39,052 bases of DNA from an uncultured Prevotellaceae bacterium (GCA_902776665.1 CACYQZ010000036.1:1-39052), one strand, 5' to 3'; positions 8,094-15,909 are shown, counted from the first letter of the stretch. Made by a program: numbers and translations. The notes: generated by a model not told the origin, from the letters alone.

Positions 8094-9091
8094 CGACGAG
8101 CGTATCTGTTTTGGTGGCGGTTTACAACGCTGCGCCTTATTTGAAGCAATGTTTGGATTCGTTGTTGAGCCAGACGTTGAAAGACATCCAGATTTTGTGT
8201 ATGGACGATTGCTCGACGGACGATTCGTGGAAAATTTTGCAGGACTATGCCCGACGTGATACTCGTGTCGAAATCTTCCAAATGCCCAAAAACAGCGGTC
8301 AGGCGAAGGCTCGCAACGCACTGATTCCCCATCTTCGTGGAAAATACGTGACGTTTCTCGACAGCGACGACTGGTTGAGTTGCGACGCGCTCGAAAATTG
8401 CGTGAAAGTGTTCGACGAACACGACGATGCCGACTGCGTGCTGCTGCGCTTGCTGCAAGTCGATGAAAAGGGTGGGGAAGTGGAGTACGACCGTCCGATT
8501 CCGCCCTCGCTGACGGGTTTTGAAGCCTTCAAATTGAGCCTGTATTGGGGTATTCATGGCTGCTATGTTGCCCGCCGCGAATTTTTTGAAAAATGGCCTT
8601 ACGACGACACTTGTCGAGCCTATAGCGACGACAATTCGACCCGTCTGCATTACTACCATTCGCGCCGCGTCTATTATGCGCCCGATGCCCGCTATTTCTA
8701 TCGCAAAAACGCGCAATCCACCACTCAGCGCATCAGCGTGAGCCGCTACGACTATCTTCGCGCCAACACGAGTATGAAGCGGCAGTTGCTCGACCTTCAA
8801 GTCAGCGACGACATTCTGAACCTCTACGAAAACATCCGATGGGTGAACTGCGTCGGACTCTATATGTTCTATTACCAAAACCGCCAGTCGATGACGGCAG
8901 AGGAAAACCGCTATGGTCTTCAGGAAATCAAGTCGGTCTGGCAAACCATTGAGGCGAAAAGGCTTCGTCCGCGCAACCGCTTCAAACTTGGTTATATGCC
9001 GCTGCAATGGTCGTGGCGGCTGTTCCGAGTTGAGGAAGAAATCTATTTTTTCCTCCGAAGCATCAAAAATCGATGGAAAAAAATTGCTTAA
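8090..9091 (+). CDS. Family 2 glycosyltransferase
   Basis: A 333-residue GT2 enzyme: VSVLVAVYNAAPYLKQCLDS, CMDDCSTDDSW, GQAKARNALI and the metal motif FLDSDDWLS. It overlaps the flippase gene by 4 nt, so the two are translationally coupled and probably act on the same lipid-linked glycan. The C-terminus is basic and aromatic (KLGYMPLQWSWRLFR), compatible with membrane association. Donor and acceptor are not inferable. Confidence 0.91.
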   Translation: MTTSVSVLVAVYNAAPYLKQCLDSLLSQTLKDIQILCMDDCSTDDSWKILQDYARRDTRVEIFQMPKNSGQAKARNALIPHLRGKYVTFLDSDDWLSCDALENCVKVFDEHDDADCVLLRLLQVDEKGGEVEYDRPIPPSLTGFEAFKLSLYWGIHGCYVARREFFEKWPYDDTCRAYSDDNSTRLHYYHSRRVYYAPDARYFYRKNAQSTTQRISVSRYDYLRANTSMKRQLLDLQVSDDILNLYENIRWVNCVGLYMFYYQNRQSMTAEENRYGLQEIKSVWQTIEAKRLRPRNRFKLGYMPLQWSWRLFRVEEEIYFFLRSIKNRWKKIA

Positions 9092-9113
9092 TCGAAGAAA
9101 ATTCGTATTTTTG
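9084..9113 (+). promoter_or_regulatory. Bacteroidetes promoter for nhaD-like gene
   Basis: TTG at 9084-9086 and TATTTTTG at 9106-9113 are spaced by 19 nt. The -7 box ends 31 nt before the ATG at 9144. It overlaps the 3' end of the preceding GT2 gene. Confidence 0.7.
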
Positions 9114-9143
9114 CAGGATGAAATCATCATAACCTAAAAAACA

Positions 9144-10493
9144 ATGACTCTGATTATCGTTGCCATCCTGCTGATTGCCTACTTGCTAATCGGCACCGAA
9201 CATCTCACCAACGTGAGCAAGGCCGCCGTCGCGATTTTCGCCGGAACGGTGGGCTGGGTGTTGTATATTTGCTACGGAATGGACTTCGTGATGGGTGTCC
9301 ATCCGAAGGAATATGCCGATTTTCTGGGCAATGCAGCCCCGACAAGCCTCGGCGTAAAGCAGTATATTGCGCAGAACATCTTCCTGAAGCACGTCGGCAG
9401 GGCATCGGAAATCGTGCTGTTTCTCTTGGCAACGATGACGATTGTCGAAATCCTCAGCAACAACGGCTGTTTCGACTTCATCCGCCAGTTGCTCAAGACG
9501 CGCAGCAGCAGCCGAATGCTTTGGACGCTGTCGGCCATTACGTTTCTGCTGTCGGCCAACCTCGACAACCTTTCCACGACGGTGATGATGCTTGCCGTGA
9601 TGCGCACGCTGATTCAAACCCGTCGGCAGCGCATTCTCTTCGGTTCGGCGATTGTGATTGCGGCGAACTGCGGCGGTGCGCTGACGGTCATCGGTGACCC
9701 TGCGGGACTCGTGCTGTGGAATATGGAGGAAGTGACGGCGACGGCTTTCTCGATGCGAATGTTGCTGCCGTGTCTGGTGGCGTGGATTGGGCCGACGTGG
9801 TGGATTGGGCGACAACTGCCTGAGCGTTGCGACCTCGGTTGGTCGGCGATGCCATTTCGCGGCGACGACACCCGTCTGACCGTCTGGCAGCGCCTTCTGA
9901 TGCTGTTTGTCGGCATCGGTGGCCTGTGGTTCATCCCAACTTTCCACAACATCACGCAGTTGAGCCCGTTCCTCGGAGCCTTGTGCGTGTTGGCGGTGCT
10001 GTGGATTGTCGATGAAATCTACAACCGAAATCTGGCAGCCTCGGGCGAATTGGCCCGTCGGAAAGTGCCGACCGCCCTGCAATACGAGACGATTCAGATG
10101 GTGCTCTACGTGATGGGCTTGATGCTTGCTGTCAGTGTCGTCGAGGAAACGGGCGCGATTCAGTGGCTCGTGGCCCAAATCGCCGACAGCGGACTCGATG
10201 CAGGCTGTTGGCTGACGGGCATTTCGGCCTCGCTACTCAGCACCGTTCTCGACAATTTCGCCACAGCCATCACGTTCTTCTCGTTGAACCCATCGGCTGA
10301 GGTCAATTCGATTTATTGGAGTGTCGTTGTCTTCGCCTCGGCGATTGGTGGCAACGTGCTTTGCATCGGTTCGATGAGTGGTCTGGCCCTGATGAAAATG
10401 GAGCGAATCCGCGTCGGTTGGTATTTCCGCCACGTCGGCATCGCCACGCTCATCGGCTTGGTGGTCGGAATGGTGTTGCTGATGGTGATATAA
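9144..10493 (+). CDS. nhaD: NhaD-family Na+/H+ antiporter
   Basis: A 449-residue polytopic membrane protein of the ion transporter superfamily, expected to exchange cytoplasmic Na+ (or Li+) for protons. Recognisable parts are the N-terminal LIGTEHLTNVSKAAVAIF, the first repeat motif SANLDNLSTTVMMLAVM, GNCGGALTVIGDPAGLVLW-like transport loop (read here as AANCGGALTVIGDPAG), and the second repeat LSTVLDNFATAITFF with GNVLCIGSMSGLALM. The paired LDN(L/F)(S/A)T motifs reflect the two inverted halves and carry the transport aspartates. It has its own promoter, and the KdsC-like gene starts 20 nt after it, so they are probably co-transcribed although their functions are unrelated. Confidence 0.9.
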   Translation: MTLIIVAILLIAYLLIGTEHLTNVSKAAVAIFAGTVGWVLYICYGMDFVMGVHPKEYADFLGNAAPTSLGVKQYIAQNIFLKHVGRASEIVLFLLATMTIVEILSNNGCFDFIRQLLKTRSSSRMLWTLSAITFLLSANLDNLSTTVMMLAVMRTLIQTRRQRILFGSAIVIAANCGGALTVIGDPAGLVLWNMEEVTATAFSMRMLLPCLVAWIGPTWWIGRQLPERCDLGWSAMPFRGDDTRLTVWQRLLMLFVGIGGLWFIPTFHNITQLSPFLGALCVLAVLWIVDEIYNRNLAASGELARRKVPTALQYETIQMVLYVMGLMLAVSVVEETGAIQWLVAQIADSGLDAGCWLTGISASLLSTVLDNFATAITFFSLNPSAEVNSIYWSVVVFASAIGGNVLCIGSMSGLALMKMERIRVGWYFRHVGIATLIGLVVGMVLLMVI

Positions 10494-10513
10494 AGAAACA
10501 AAAATACATTTTT

Positions 10514-11032
10514 ATGATCAATTACGATTTAAAGAAAATCAAGGCCATCATTTTCGACATCGACGGTGTGCTGTCGGCGCAGACGGTGACGATGGACGAG
10601 AGCGGTGAGCCGCATCGCTCGGTGAACGTACACGATGGATACGCGATTCATCTGGCTCGGAAAATGGGCCTGCGCATAGCGATTTTGTCGGGCGCACGCT
10701 CGGAATCGCTTCAAAAACGCTATGAATACCTCGGTTTGGAGGATATTTACCTGAGTTGTTCCATCAAAATGGAAAAATACGAGGAATTTTTGGCGAAACA
10801 CGACCTTTGCGACGAGGAAATCGCCTTTATGGGCGACGATATTCCCGATTTGGAGGTGTTGCGTAGGGTAGGGTGCTCGTGCTGTCCGGCGGATGCCTGT
10901 TCGGAGGTGAAAGAGGCATGCATTTATGTCAGCGACTATGTCGGTGGACACGGTTGCGGACGCGACCTCATCGAACAGGTGATGAAGGCGCAAGGGTTGT
11001 GGTTGGCCGATGAAAAGGCATTTGGATGGTAG
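10514..11032 (+). CDS. kdsC: 3-deoxy-D-manno-octulosonate 8-phosphate phosphatase family (HAD)
   Basis: A 172-residue HAD-superfamily phosphatase without a cap domain, the size and shape of KdsC. KdsC hydrolyses KDO 8-phosphate to KDO for lipopolysaccharide inner core synthesis. Motif I is FDIDGVLS (Asp nucleophile and acid/base), motif II is LSGAR, the lysine is in SIKMEKYEEF, and motif IV is MGDDIPDLEVL. The C-terminal segment (YVGGHGCGRDLIEQVM) matches the KdsC tail that enters the neighbouring subunit. The reading frame is open upstream into the nhaD gene, but ATG 10514 begins the conserved domain. Maf follows 53 nt later across a heptamer repeat. Confidence 0.9.
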   Translation: MINYDLKKIKAIIFDIDGVLSAQTVTMDESGEPHRSVNVHDGYAIHLARKMGLRIAILSGARSESLQKRYEYLGLEDIYLSCSIKMEKYEEFLAKHDLCDEEIAFMGDDIPDLEVLRRVGCSCCPADACSEVKEACIYVSDYVGGHGCGRDLIEQVMKAQGLWLADEKAFGW

Positions 11033-11040
11033 TTTGTGGA

Positions 11041-11085
11041 GTGTGAAGTGAGAAGTGTGAAGTGTTAATTGAAAATTGTTAATTG
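11041..11085. repeat. Heptanucleotide repeat lattice between kdsC and maf
   Basis: Six and a half units in perfect 7-bp register: GTGTGAA, GTGAGAA, GTGTGAA, GTGTTAA, TTGAAAA, TTGTTAA, TTG. It runs from just after the kdsC stop to the base before the maf ATG. It joins the GTGTGAA type (1-38) and the TTGTTAA type (28111-28145, 36151-36178) in one array, showing they are one family. Confidence 0.92.
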
Positions 11086-11664
11086 ATGAAACTTGTTCTT
11101 TCAAGTAATTCGCCGAGGCGGAAGGAATTGTTGGCAGGACTTGACATTCCTTTTGAAGTGCGCGTCATTAAAGGGATTGATGAGAGTTTTCCTAACGATT
11201 TACCGACCGACGAAATCGCTGAGTTTGTCTCAAAGAAAAAGGCGGCGGCCTACGCTGTGGCCGAGGATGAAATCGTCATCACAGCCGACACCATCGTTGT
11301 TCTCGACGGCGAAGTGCTCGGAAAACCGCGTGATTTAGACGATGCAACCGCCATGTTGCGGCGTTTGAGCGGTCGGACGCATCGGGTGATTACGGGCGTG
11401 ACTTTGAAGAACGAAGTGAAACAAACGTCGTTTTCCGTCGTGTCGGAAGTGACGTTCATATCGCTCAGCGACGACGAAATTTCATATTATGTCCATCGCT
11501 ATCAACCGCTTGACAAGGCTGGTGCCTACGGCATTCAGGAATGGATTGGCTACGTCGGCGTGACCTCGCTTTCAGGCAGTTATTTCAATGTCGTTGGTTT
11601 TCCCGTCCAGCGAATCTACGAGGTTCTTCGCAAAGAATTTGGCGTGAAATCACCGATGGGGTAG
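11086..11664 (+). CDS. maf: Maf-family nucleotide pyrophosphatase
   Basis: A 192-residue Maf/YhdE-type protein, a house-cleaning nucleoside triphosphate pyrophosphatase acting on dTTP/UTP or modified nucleotides. Signatures: N-terminal LSSNSPRRKELLAGL, TADTIVVLDGEVLGKPRD, the Ser/Arg segment LRRLSGRTHRVITGV and DKAGAYGIQEWIG near residues 143-155. The start is ATG 11086; an in-frame TTG lies directly before it inside the heptamer repeat. The 3' end overlaps the convergent rhamnosidase gene by 15 nt, with no terminator between them. Confidence 0.93.
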   Translation: MKLVLSSNSPRRKELLAGLDIPFEVRVIKGIDESFPNDLPTDEIAEFVSKKKAAAYAVAEDEIVITADTIVVLDGEVLGKPRDLDDATAMLRRLSGRTHRVITGVTLKNEVKQTSFSVVSEVTFISLSDDEISYYVHRYQPLDKAGAYGIQEWIGYVGVTSLSGSYFNVVGFPVQRIYEVLRKEFGVKSPMG

Positions 11665-14196
11665 TGCCACCGTCCATCGACCGGCTTCAAACGTCTGTTC
11701 GTTTCGCGAGTTCGGGAAAAGGGTAGCGGTTGTTCCCACCGGAACGGTAAGGTGCAATTCGCCGTTTTTCCATTCCACTCGAATCTCTCCGTAAGGCGTC
11801 GGTTTCGACGCTTTCACCCAATCAATGCCGCTCACGGGTTGCGGGTCGATGAAAAAATGGCGATATGCGGGCATTTTCGGGTCTGGACGAATACCTGCCA
11901 GAGCCTGATAAAACCATGTTCCAATACCATTGTAGCAGTTGTGAACCCTGCTACGCTCGCCATCCCACGACTCCCATGTCGTCGTTGCACCCTCGCCAAC
12001 CATGTAGAGATAACCAGGATAATCCGTTTGTCGGAGAATCGTTGCCATGAGTTCCGTCTGTCGGTTTTCAATCGCCCATTCCGTGAAAATCGGCACACCG
12101 AGAAGTCCCGCCGCGATATGACTTTTGTAGCGATTGTAAGACGACTCCAGCAGTTGCTTTTCAACCGCTTGGCGAGTCGTCGCATCGGAAGCCACATCCG
12201 TCAGCAGGGCGTATGCCATGTCGAGCGGAGTTCCGTTGGCATAACTGTGGGTTTCGGGATGATAGAAACGGGCATGTATCTGGGCATTGAGTCGCTCACG
12301 CCATGACTTGAAATCAGTGGCATCATCCGTTTTTCCGAGCAGTTCGGCAATATGAACCATATCCTTCAGACACTCGCTGACGAAGCAATTCGTGGCATGA
12401 ACGATTGATTCGCCTTTCACATCGACACCCGTCGGCGCAAGCCAATCGCCAAGAAACCACATTCGTTTTTCTGTGTCTGGCCACGATTCCAACAAACCGC
12501 TCGGACTGTTTTCCTGCACATATTTCAACCAACGCTTCATCGGTTCATAACACTCTTCCAACAATCGTCTGTCACCATAATTCATAAAACTTCGCCATGG
12601 CGCTTTGACAATGAAACCAGACCAATAGGGACCGCCTCCCGTTCGATAGGCCGGAGCAACGTATGGCAGCGAACCATCATCGTCCATCGCGTCTTGCCAC
12701 GCCGCCAGCCAATTTCGGTAAGTCGGCAAAACGTCATACATCGTCTGCAAAGTCATCGTCGAAGAATTGCCGTCGCCACCATAGCCCATGCGCTCAAGGT
12801 GCGGACAATCTACCATATAACCGCTGTAAGTCAAACAACGTAAGGTATAATGAATCAAATCGTGAACGGCGTTGAGTCGATGGTCAGAGCAAACGAACGA
12901 AGAAGCTCCATCGTCTTGCAAAGCGCTGATTTGCAATGCTTTAATTGACCGAATATCGGCCTTGCTGACCTTCACATAACGAAAAGCATGGTAATGGAAT
13001 CGGTTGCGAAATTGCTCGTTGCCGCGCCCGTTTGCGATGTAGATGTCGCTTTCTCCTTGGCTCTCAAACGGGCTGTTTTCAGCAATATGGTCGGTGTAGG
13101 CCATCGTCACTTCTTCATTTTTTTTCAGATTCCCGAAAGTTACCTTCAACCATCCCGTGACTACGCGTCCGAAATCGACGAGACAACTGCCGTCGGCCTG
13201 CTCAATGATGCGCTTCGGCGACAACGTGTCCGTCATCAGATTTCCCTCAAATGCCTGTGGGGTAGTGCGCATTGGGTCAATCGGGCATATCGTCGCAGGG
13301 TGCCATTTCGGCTCAATATTGCTGTCAAACCGCTCGCCACCGAACTGCAAAGGCTCCCATGTACCCGTGTAACTGTAGCCACTTGCCGACGCTTGCCAAC
13401 TGCCGTCGGTCGCCGTTATCAACCGACTGCCTTTCGACGAAACCTCGCAGACTTCAGCCTTCACCAACGGACCGTCATATTGTGCGCCGAAAATCGCTTT
13501 TCGATACCAACCTTGTCCGAGCCAAACCATGATTTCGTTCTCACCTGTGCGCAGATACGGCGTGATGTCGTAAGTCACAATCAGCGAATGTTTTCCCACA
13601 TCGCTCATCGCCGGCTGCAAAACGGCATTGCCCACGCGCGTACCATTGATATATAGCTCATGAAAGCCCAACGAATTGATATGCGCAACGACGAGCGAAC
13701 GATTCTTTGAAGACGCATAGTTGAACTTCGTGCGCAGCATCGGTGTCGTCACGTTGCCATATTGCCGACCCAATCCGATGTATTGGCCGTGCATGCCGGA
13801 AAGGATGCCGACAGCAAATCGTTCCGTCGCACTCCAAGGCGAACACCGACCCGTTTCGTCCCACGTGCGAACTCGCCAATAGCAGAGTTGCCTTTCAGAA
13901 AGGGCCTTTCCTTGATACTCAATGAAAAGTTGTTCGGATGATGCCACCTGACCAGTTTTCCACAAATCGGCTTTTCCTTTTTCCAAAGCGACGCTGTCGG
14001 AGCCAACTTCAATTTCATACGCCGTTTGTTTTTGTCGGTTGTGCGTCAGTTCGTGCTTCCAACTGAATCGCGGAACAGTCGTTCCAATACCCATCGGACG
14101 CGACAGTCCTTCGCAGCGCAAGTCTTTAACCTGAGCGCTGCTCGGCACCGTCAACAGGCAAATCAACCATAATAATAATGACGTTCTTGTTTTCAT
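11650..14196 (-). CDS. Exported alpha-L-rhamnosidase (GH78)
   Basis: An 848-residue secreted glycoside hydrolase, expected to remove terminal alpha-L-rhamnose from plant or bacterial glycans. A signal peptide (MKTRTSLLLWLICLLTVPSSA) precedes an N-terminal Ig-like domain (RPMGIGTTVPRFSW is the typical GH78 opening), two beta domains (GQYIGLGRQYG..., then LYINGTRVG, VWLGQGWYR), an (alpha/alpha)6 barrel and a C-terminal beta domain. DCPHLERMGYGGDGN corresponds to the family's DCPxRxERLGWTGD signature with its general-acid Glu. It is a lone gene here without SusC/SusD partners. A TAATTTTG box 20 nt upstream is a likely promoter. I am sure of the family; the precise substrate is open. Confidence 0.93.
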   Translation of the reverse strand: MKTRTSLLLWLICLLTVPSSAQVKDLRCEGLSRPMGIGTTVPRFSWKHELTHNRQKQTAYEIEVGSDSVALEKGKADLWKTGQVASSEQLFIEYQGKALSERQLCYWRVRTWDETGRCSPWSATERFAVGILSGMHGQYIGLGRQYGNVTTPMLRTKFNYASSKNRSLVVAHINSLGFHELYINGTRVGNAVLQPAMSDVGKHSLIVTYDITPYLRTGENEIMVWLGQGWYRKAIFGAQYDGPLVKAEVCEVSSKGSRLITATDGSWQASASGYSYTGTWEPLQFGGERFDSNIEPKWHPATICPIDPMRTTPQAFEGNLMTDTLSPKRIIEQADGSCLVDFGRVVTGWLKVTFGNLKKNEEVTMAYTDHIAENSPFESQGESDIYIANGRGNEQFRNRFHYHAFRYVKVSKADIRSIKALQISALQDDGASSFVCSDHRLNAVHDLIHYTLRCLTYSGYMVDCPHLERMGYGGDGNSSTMTLQTMYDVLPTYRNWLAAWQDAMDDDGSLPYVAPAYRTGGGPYWSGFIVKAPWRSFMNYGDRRLLEECYEPMKRWLKYVQENSPSGLLESWPDTEKRMWFLGDWLAPTGVDVKGESIVHATNCFVSECLKDMVHIAELLGKTDDATDFKSWRERLNAQIHARFYHPETHSYANGTPLDMAYALLTDVASDATTRQAVEKQLLESSYNRYKSHIAAGLLGVPIFTEWAIENRQTELMATILRQTDYPGYLYMVGEGATTTWESWDGERSRVHNCYNGIGTWFYQALAGIRPDPKMPAYRHFFIDPQPVSGIDWVKASKPTPYGEIRVEWKNGELHLTVPVGTTATLFPNSRNEQTFEAGRWTVALPHR

Positions 14197-14215
14197 TCTG
14201 CAGAGTTTTTTTGCA

Positions 14216-14223
14216 CAAAATTA
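14216..14223 (-). promoter_or_regulatory. -7 box for rhamnosidase gene
   Basis: The minus strand reads TAATTTTG (TAnnTTTG consensus), 20 nt before the ATG at 14196. No clear -33 element at the right distance. Confidence 0.5.
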
Positions 14224-14314
14224 CAATAATTTCTGAGAATTCCATTAAATCAACGAATTTCTTAACAAAACTTAAATAATTGATATATTTTTTCTTCGGT
14301 TCATTCCTTTTTAC

Positions 14315-14322
14315 TATCTTTG
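14315..14322 (+). promoter_or_regulatory. -7 box for the structured RNA
   Basis: TATCTTTG matches TAnnTTTG exactly and precedes the rod-like RNA candidate, putting a start near 14326-14330. No TTTG lies 17-23 nt upstream. It is the only promoter I see for the TerB-like gene. Confidence 0.6.
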
Positions 14323-14328
14323 TAGCGT

Positions 14329-14550
14329 TGAAGAACTCTAAGGAGTCGCTTTGACAGGGCGTTTAGCAATTTGCCTCTCGTTGGAATCTGGACAATTCAC
14401 GGCTGAGGGTAATATGCAAGAACGTCCACGCAGGTGATATTCTATTCTTTTAGAATTGATATATCATCGTGGCGTGGGCTTTGCTTATTATTCAGCCAGG
14501 CAGTCCAGAGCCACAATGAGGTAATAAGTTAATAGTTCCCACGCCCTTCA
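14329..14550 (+). ncRNA. Rod-like structured RNA, 6S RNA candidate (or leader of the TerB-like gene)
   Basis: This fills most of the 403-nt gap before the TerB-like gene. Hand pairing gives one continuous long hairpin: AGGGCGT 14356-14362 with 14541-14547; an open asymmetric bubble; CCT and CGTTG (14374-14383) with CAATG-AGG (14514-14521); TCTGGAC 14387-14393 with 14503-14509; GGCTGA 14401-14406 with 14492-14497; TAATA and GCAA (14410-14419) with 14481-14490; CCACGC 14426-14431 with 14472-14477; TGATAT 14435-14440 with 14461-14466; ATTCT 14444-14448 with 14452-14456 around a TTT loop. A closing stem, central bubble and long terminal stem over about 192 nt is the architecture of 6S RNA, which binds housekeeping RNA polymerase. 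A small hairpin (14335-14346) lies 5' of it. No terminator is visible after it, so a cis-acting leader remains possible. Confidence 0.6.
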
Positions 14551-14599
14551 TATTAACCGCCGATTTCTGGGGATTGGTTGGCACAAAAAACTTATTATT

Positions 14600-14965
14600 A
14601 TGACGTTTACAAGTATTGAAATGTCTGCTATTGCTAAATTGGCATTGGCTATGGCTGGAGCAGACGGGAAAGTTGACAAAAGTGAATTGACCTACATCGC
14701 CCTTGAAATGACACGTTTTGGGGTTAAAGATGCTGAACCCATTCTAAATGGCGCTGACGAGATGGATCCGACGATTGCGTTGTCAATTGTATCAAAAATG
14801 ACACCAAAAGAGAAAAAGTATGTTGCAGCATATTTGGGAACGGTGATGGCTGTGGATGGCAAAATCGACGATAAGGAATTGTCACTCTGGCGGTTAACTT
14901 CAACTTTGTGCGGATTGCCTTCTATGAATATTCAGGAAGCAATTAACCACATCAAGACTATGTAA
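14600..14965 (+). CDS. TerB-like small protein
   Basis: A 121-residue, mostly helical protein resembling the TerB/TerB-like family. Two copies of an acidic motif, AGADGKVDKSEL (about 19-30) and MAVDGKIDDKEL (about 83-94), look like the DGxxxxxE metal-binding turns of TerB; the first half and second half are similar, as in TerB's internal duplication. The family is linked to tellurite and stress resistance modules and to membrane-associated sensing, but no other ter gene (TerC, TerD, TerZ) is nearby, so resistance is not implied. It begins 50 nt after the rod-like RNA and has no promoter of its own that I can see. Codon use is AT-richer than in neighbouring operons. Confidence 0.7.
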   Translation: MTFTSIEMSAIAKLALAMAGADGKVDKSELTYIALEMTRFGVKDAEPILNGADEMDPTIALSIVSKMTPKEKKYVAAYLGTVMAVDGKIDDKELSLWRLTSTLCGLPSMNIQEAINHIKTM

Positions 14966-14986
14966 AATAACGTGATTCAAATTGTT

Positions 14987-15020
14987 AATGGTCGTACTTT
15001 TTCAAAATTGTACGGCCATT
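14987..15020. terminator. 11-bp inverted repeat after the TerB-like gene
   Basis: AATGGTCGTAC (14987-14997) pairs with GTACGGCCATT (15010-15020) with one G-U, around a 12-nt T/A-rich loop. It is 22 nt after the TerB-like stop. No T-run follows, so it may be an attenuating or processing hairpin and not a strong terminator. Confidence 0.45.
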
Positions 15021-15029
15021 AAAAACTAA

Positions 15030-15473
15030 ATGAAATATTCTATGACATATAGACATTCGATTTGTAAAGATTTGTTGGACAGCAACAATTTTCCTATTGG
15101 AGAAAAGGTAAAGTTTGATTCGACAGACCACATCCGATATGCCAATGGCATTGATATTTCTGGGCACAATTATGGTTGCAACCGTCAAATTGAAATCCAG
15201 AAAAATATTGAGGGTGGGGAAGGCTACACGGTAACTATATACAATCTTGATGGCGTTCATCCCTTTTGGGGAAACAATGTTCAAATGGCACCAAAACAAA
15301 TGAGAATTATCAATGTAAATGATAATGTCGTTTCTCTTCGAGGTTTTGGGAACGATAGATTAGGAAATAGTTTTTCTGACTATGCCATTGATTTATATTT
15401 TAATGGTTTTGAAATTGAAAAGGCTATTTTGAAAATGTTGGATAGAAATATAGAATTAGAATATTTAAAATAA
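15030..15473 (+). CDS. Hypothetical protein
   Basis: A 147-residue protein I do not recognise. It has no signal peptide or transmembrane segment and reads as a soluble beta-rich domain: alternating polar/hydrophobic stretches such as GYTVTIYNLDG, KQMRIINVNDNVVSLRGFG and YAIDLYFNGFEIEKAIL, ending in a helix. An alternative start is the Met at residue 5. Base composition is distinctly AT-rich with frequent AAT/GAT/ATT codons, unlike the flanking enzymes, which fits recent acquisition. The next orphan gene starts 5 nt after its stop, so they form a pair. Confidence 0.6.
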   Translation: MKYSMTYRHSICKDLLDSNNFPIGEKVKFDSTDHIRYANGIDISGHNYGCNRQIEIQKNIEGGEGYTVTIYNLDGVHPFWGNNVQMAPKQMRIINVNDNVVSLRGFGNDRLGNSFSDYAIDLYFNGFEIEKAILKMLDRNIELEYLK

Positions 15474-15478
15474 AAACT

Positions 15479-15778
15479 ATGGGAATTTTAACTAATTATA
15501 AAAATATTGGTAAGATAAATACCTTGCTGAAACAGATTGAACCGAAAGTTAATGCAATCCAATATGAAGCTGAATCTCCATATCCAAATCGTGACAGAAT
15601 TCGCATTGAGGCTGGTACAATTTCAGTTTTAATGAGTGAAATAATGGATATTGCAGGTTCTTCGGGAAACTCCGTACTACTTGCACCATATTATTTTTTC
15701 GGTAGGAAAATGAGTTTGATGGAAATATCATCGATGTTAGCTCATTTAGTTGAAATGTCTGAAAAACTTTACAAATAA
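15479..15778 (+). CDS. Hypothetical small helical protein
   Basis: A 99-residue protein of unknown function starting 5 nt after the preceding orphan gene. It appears largely helical (INTLLKQIEPKVNAIQYEAE; ISVLMSEIMDIAG; SLMEISSMLAHLVEMSEKLYK) with no export signal or membrane helix. It is AT-rich like its partner. The close spacing and shared composition suggest the two proteins act together, but nothing in the sequence identifies a toxin, immunity or regulatory motif. A bidirectional terminator follows. Confidence 0.6.
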   Translation: MGILTNYKNIGKINTLLKQIEPKVNAIQYEAESPYPNRDRIRIEAGTISVLMSEIMDIAGSSGNSVLLAPYYFFGRKMSLMEISSMLAHLVEMSEKLYK

Positions 15779-15856
15779 TTTACACATAATCTCCATTATG
15801 TTAAATAGGATTTTGTAAGGGGGACAATAATTTATCTCATAAATAAGGAATAAAAG

Positions 15857-15889
15857 AAAAAACGGGCAGGAAATCTCCTACCCGTTTTT
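15857..15889. terminator. Bidirectional terminator between convergent genes
   Basis: A 10-bp GC-rich stem (ACGGGCAGGA with TCCTACCCGT, one mismatch) and AATC loop is flanked by A-run and T-run, so it can end transcription from both sides, between the orphan gene and the AGE epimerase gene. Confidence 0.85.
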
Positions 15890-15909
15890 CGTTGTTCAAA
15901 ATTTGATAT

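Noticed and set aside
9186-10178. A 330-codon frame opposite nhaD
   Set aside because: Its product is rich in His/Arg/Gln without domain structure, and nhaD on the other strand shows clear transport motifs.
11041-11085. CRISPR-like or attachment-site interpretation of the heptamer arrays
   Set aside because: Units are 7 bp with no spacers, no cas genes or integrase nearby, and arrays sit between intact housekeeping genes.
14329-14550. Riboswitch, tmRNA, RNase P RNA or SRP RNA in the rod-like region
   Set aside because: No conserved core of a known riboswitch, no RNase P or SRP signatures and no tag peptide frame; a single rod fits 6S-like RNA better.
14600-14965. Tellurite resistance cluster
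   Set aside because: Only a TerB-like protein is present, without TerC/TerD/TerZ genes, so a resistance call is not supported.
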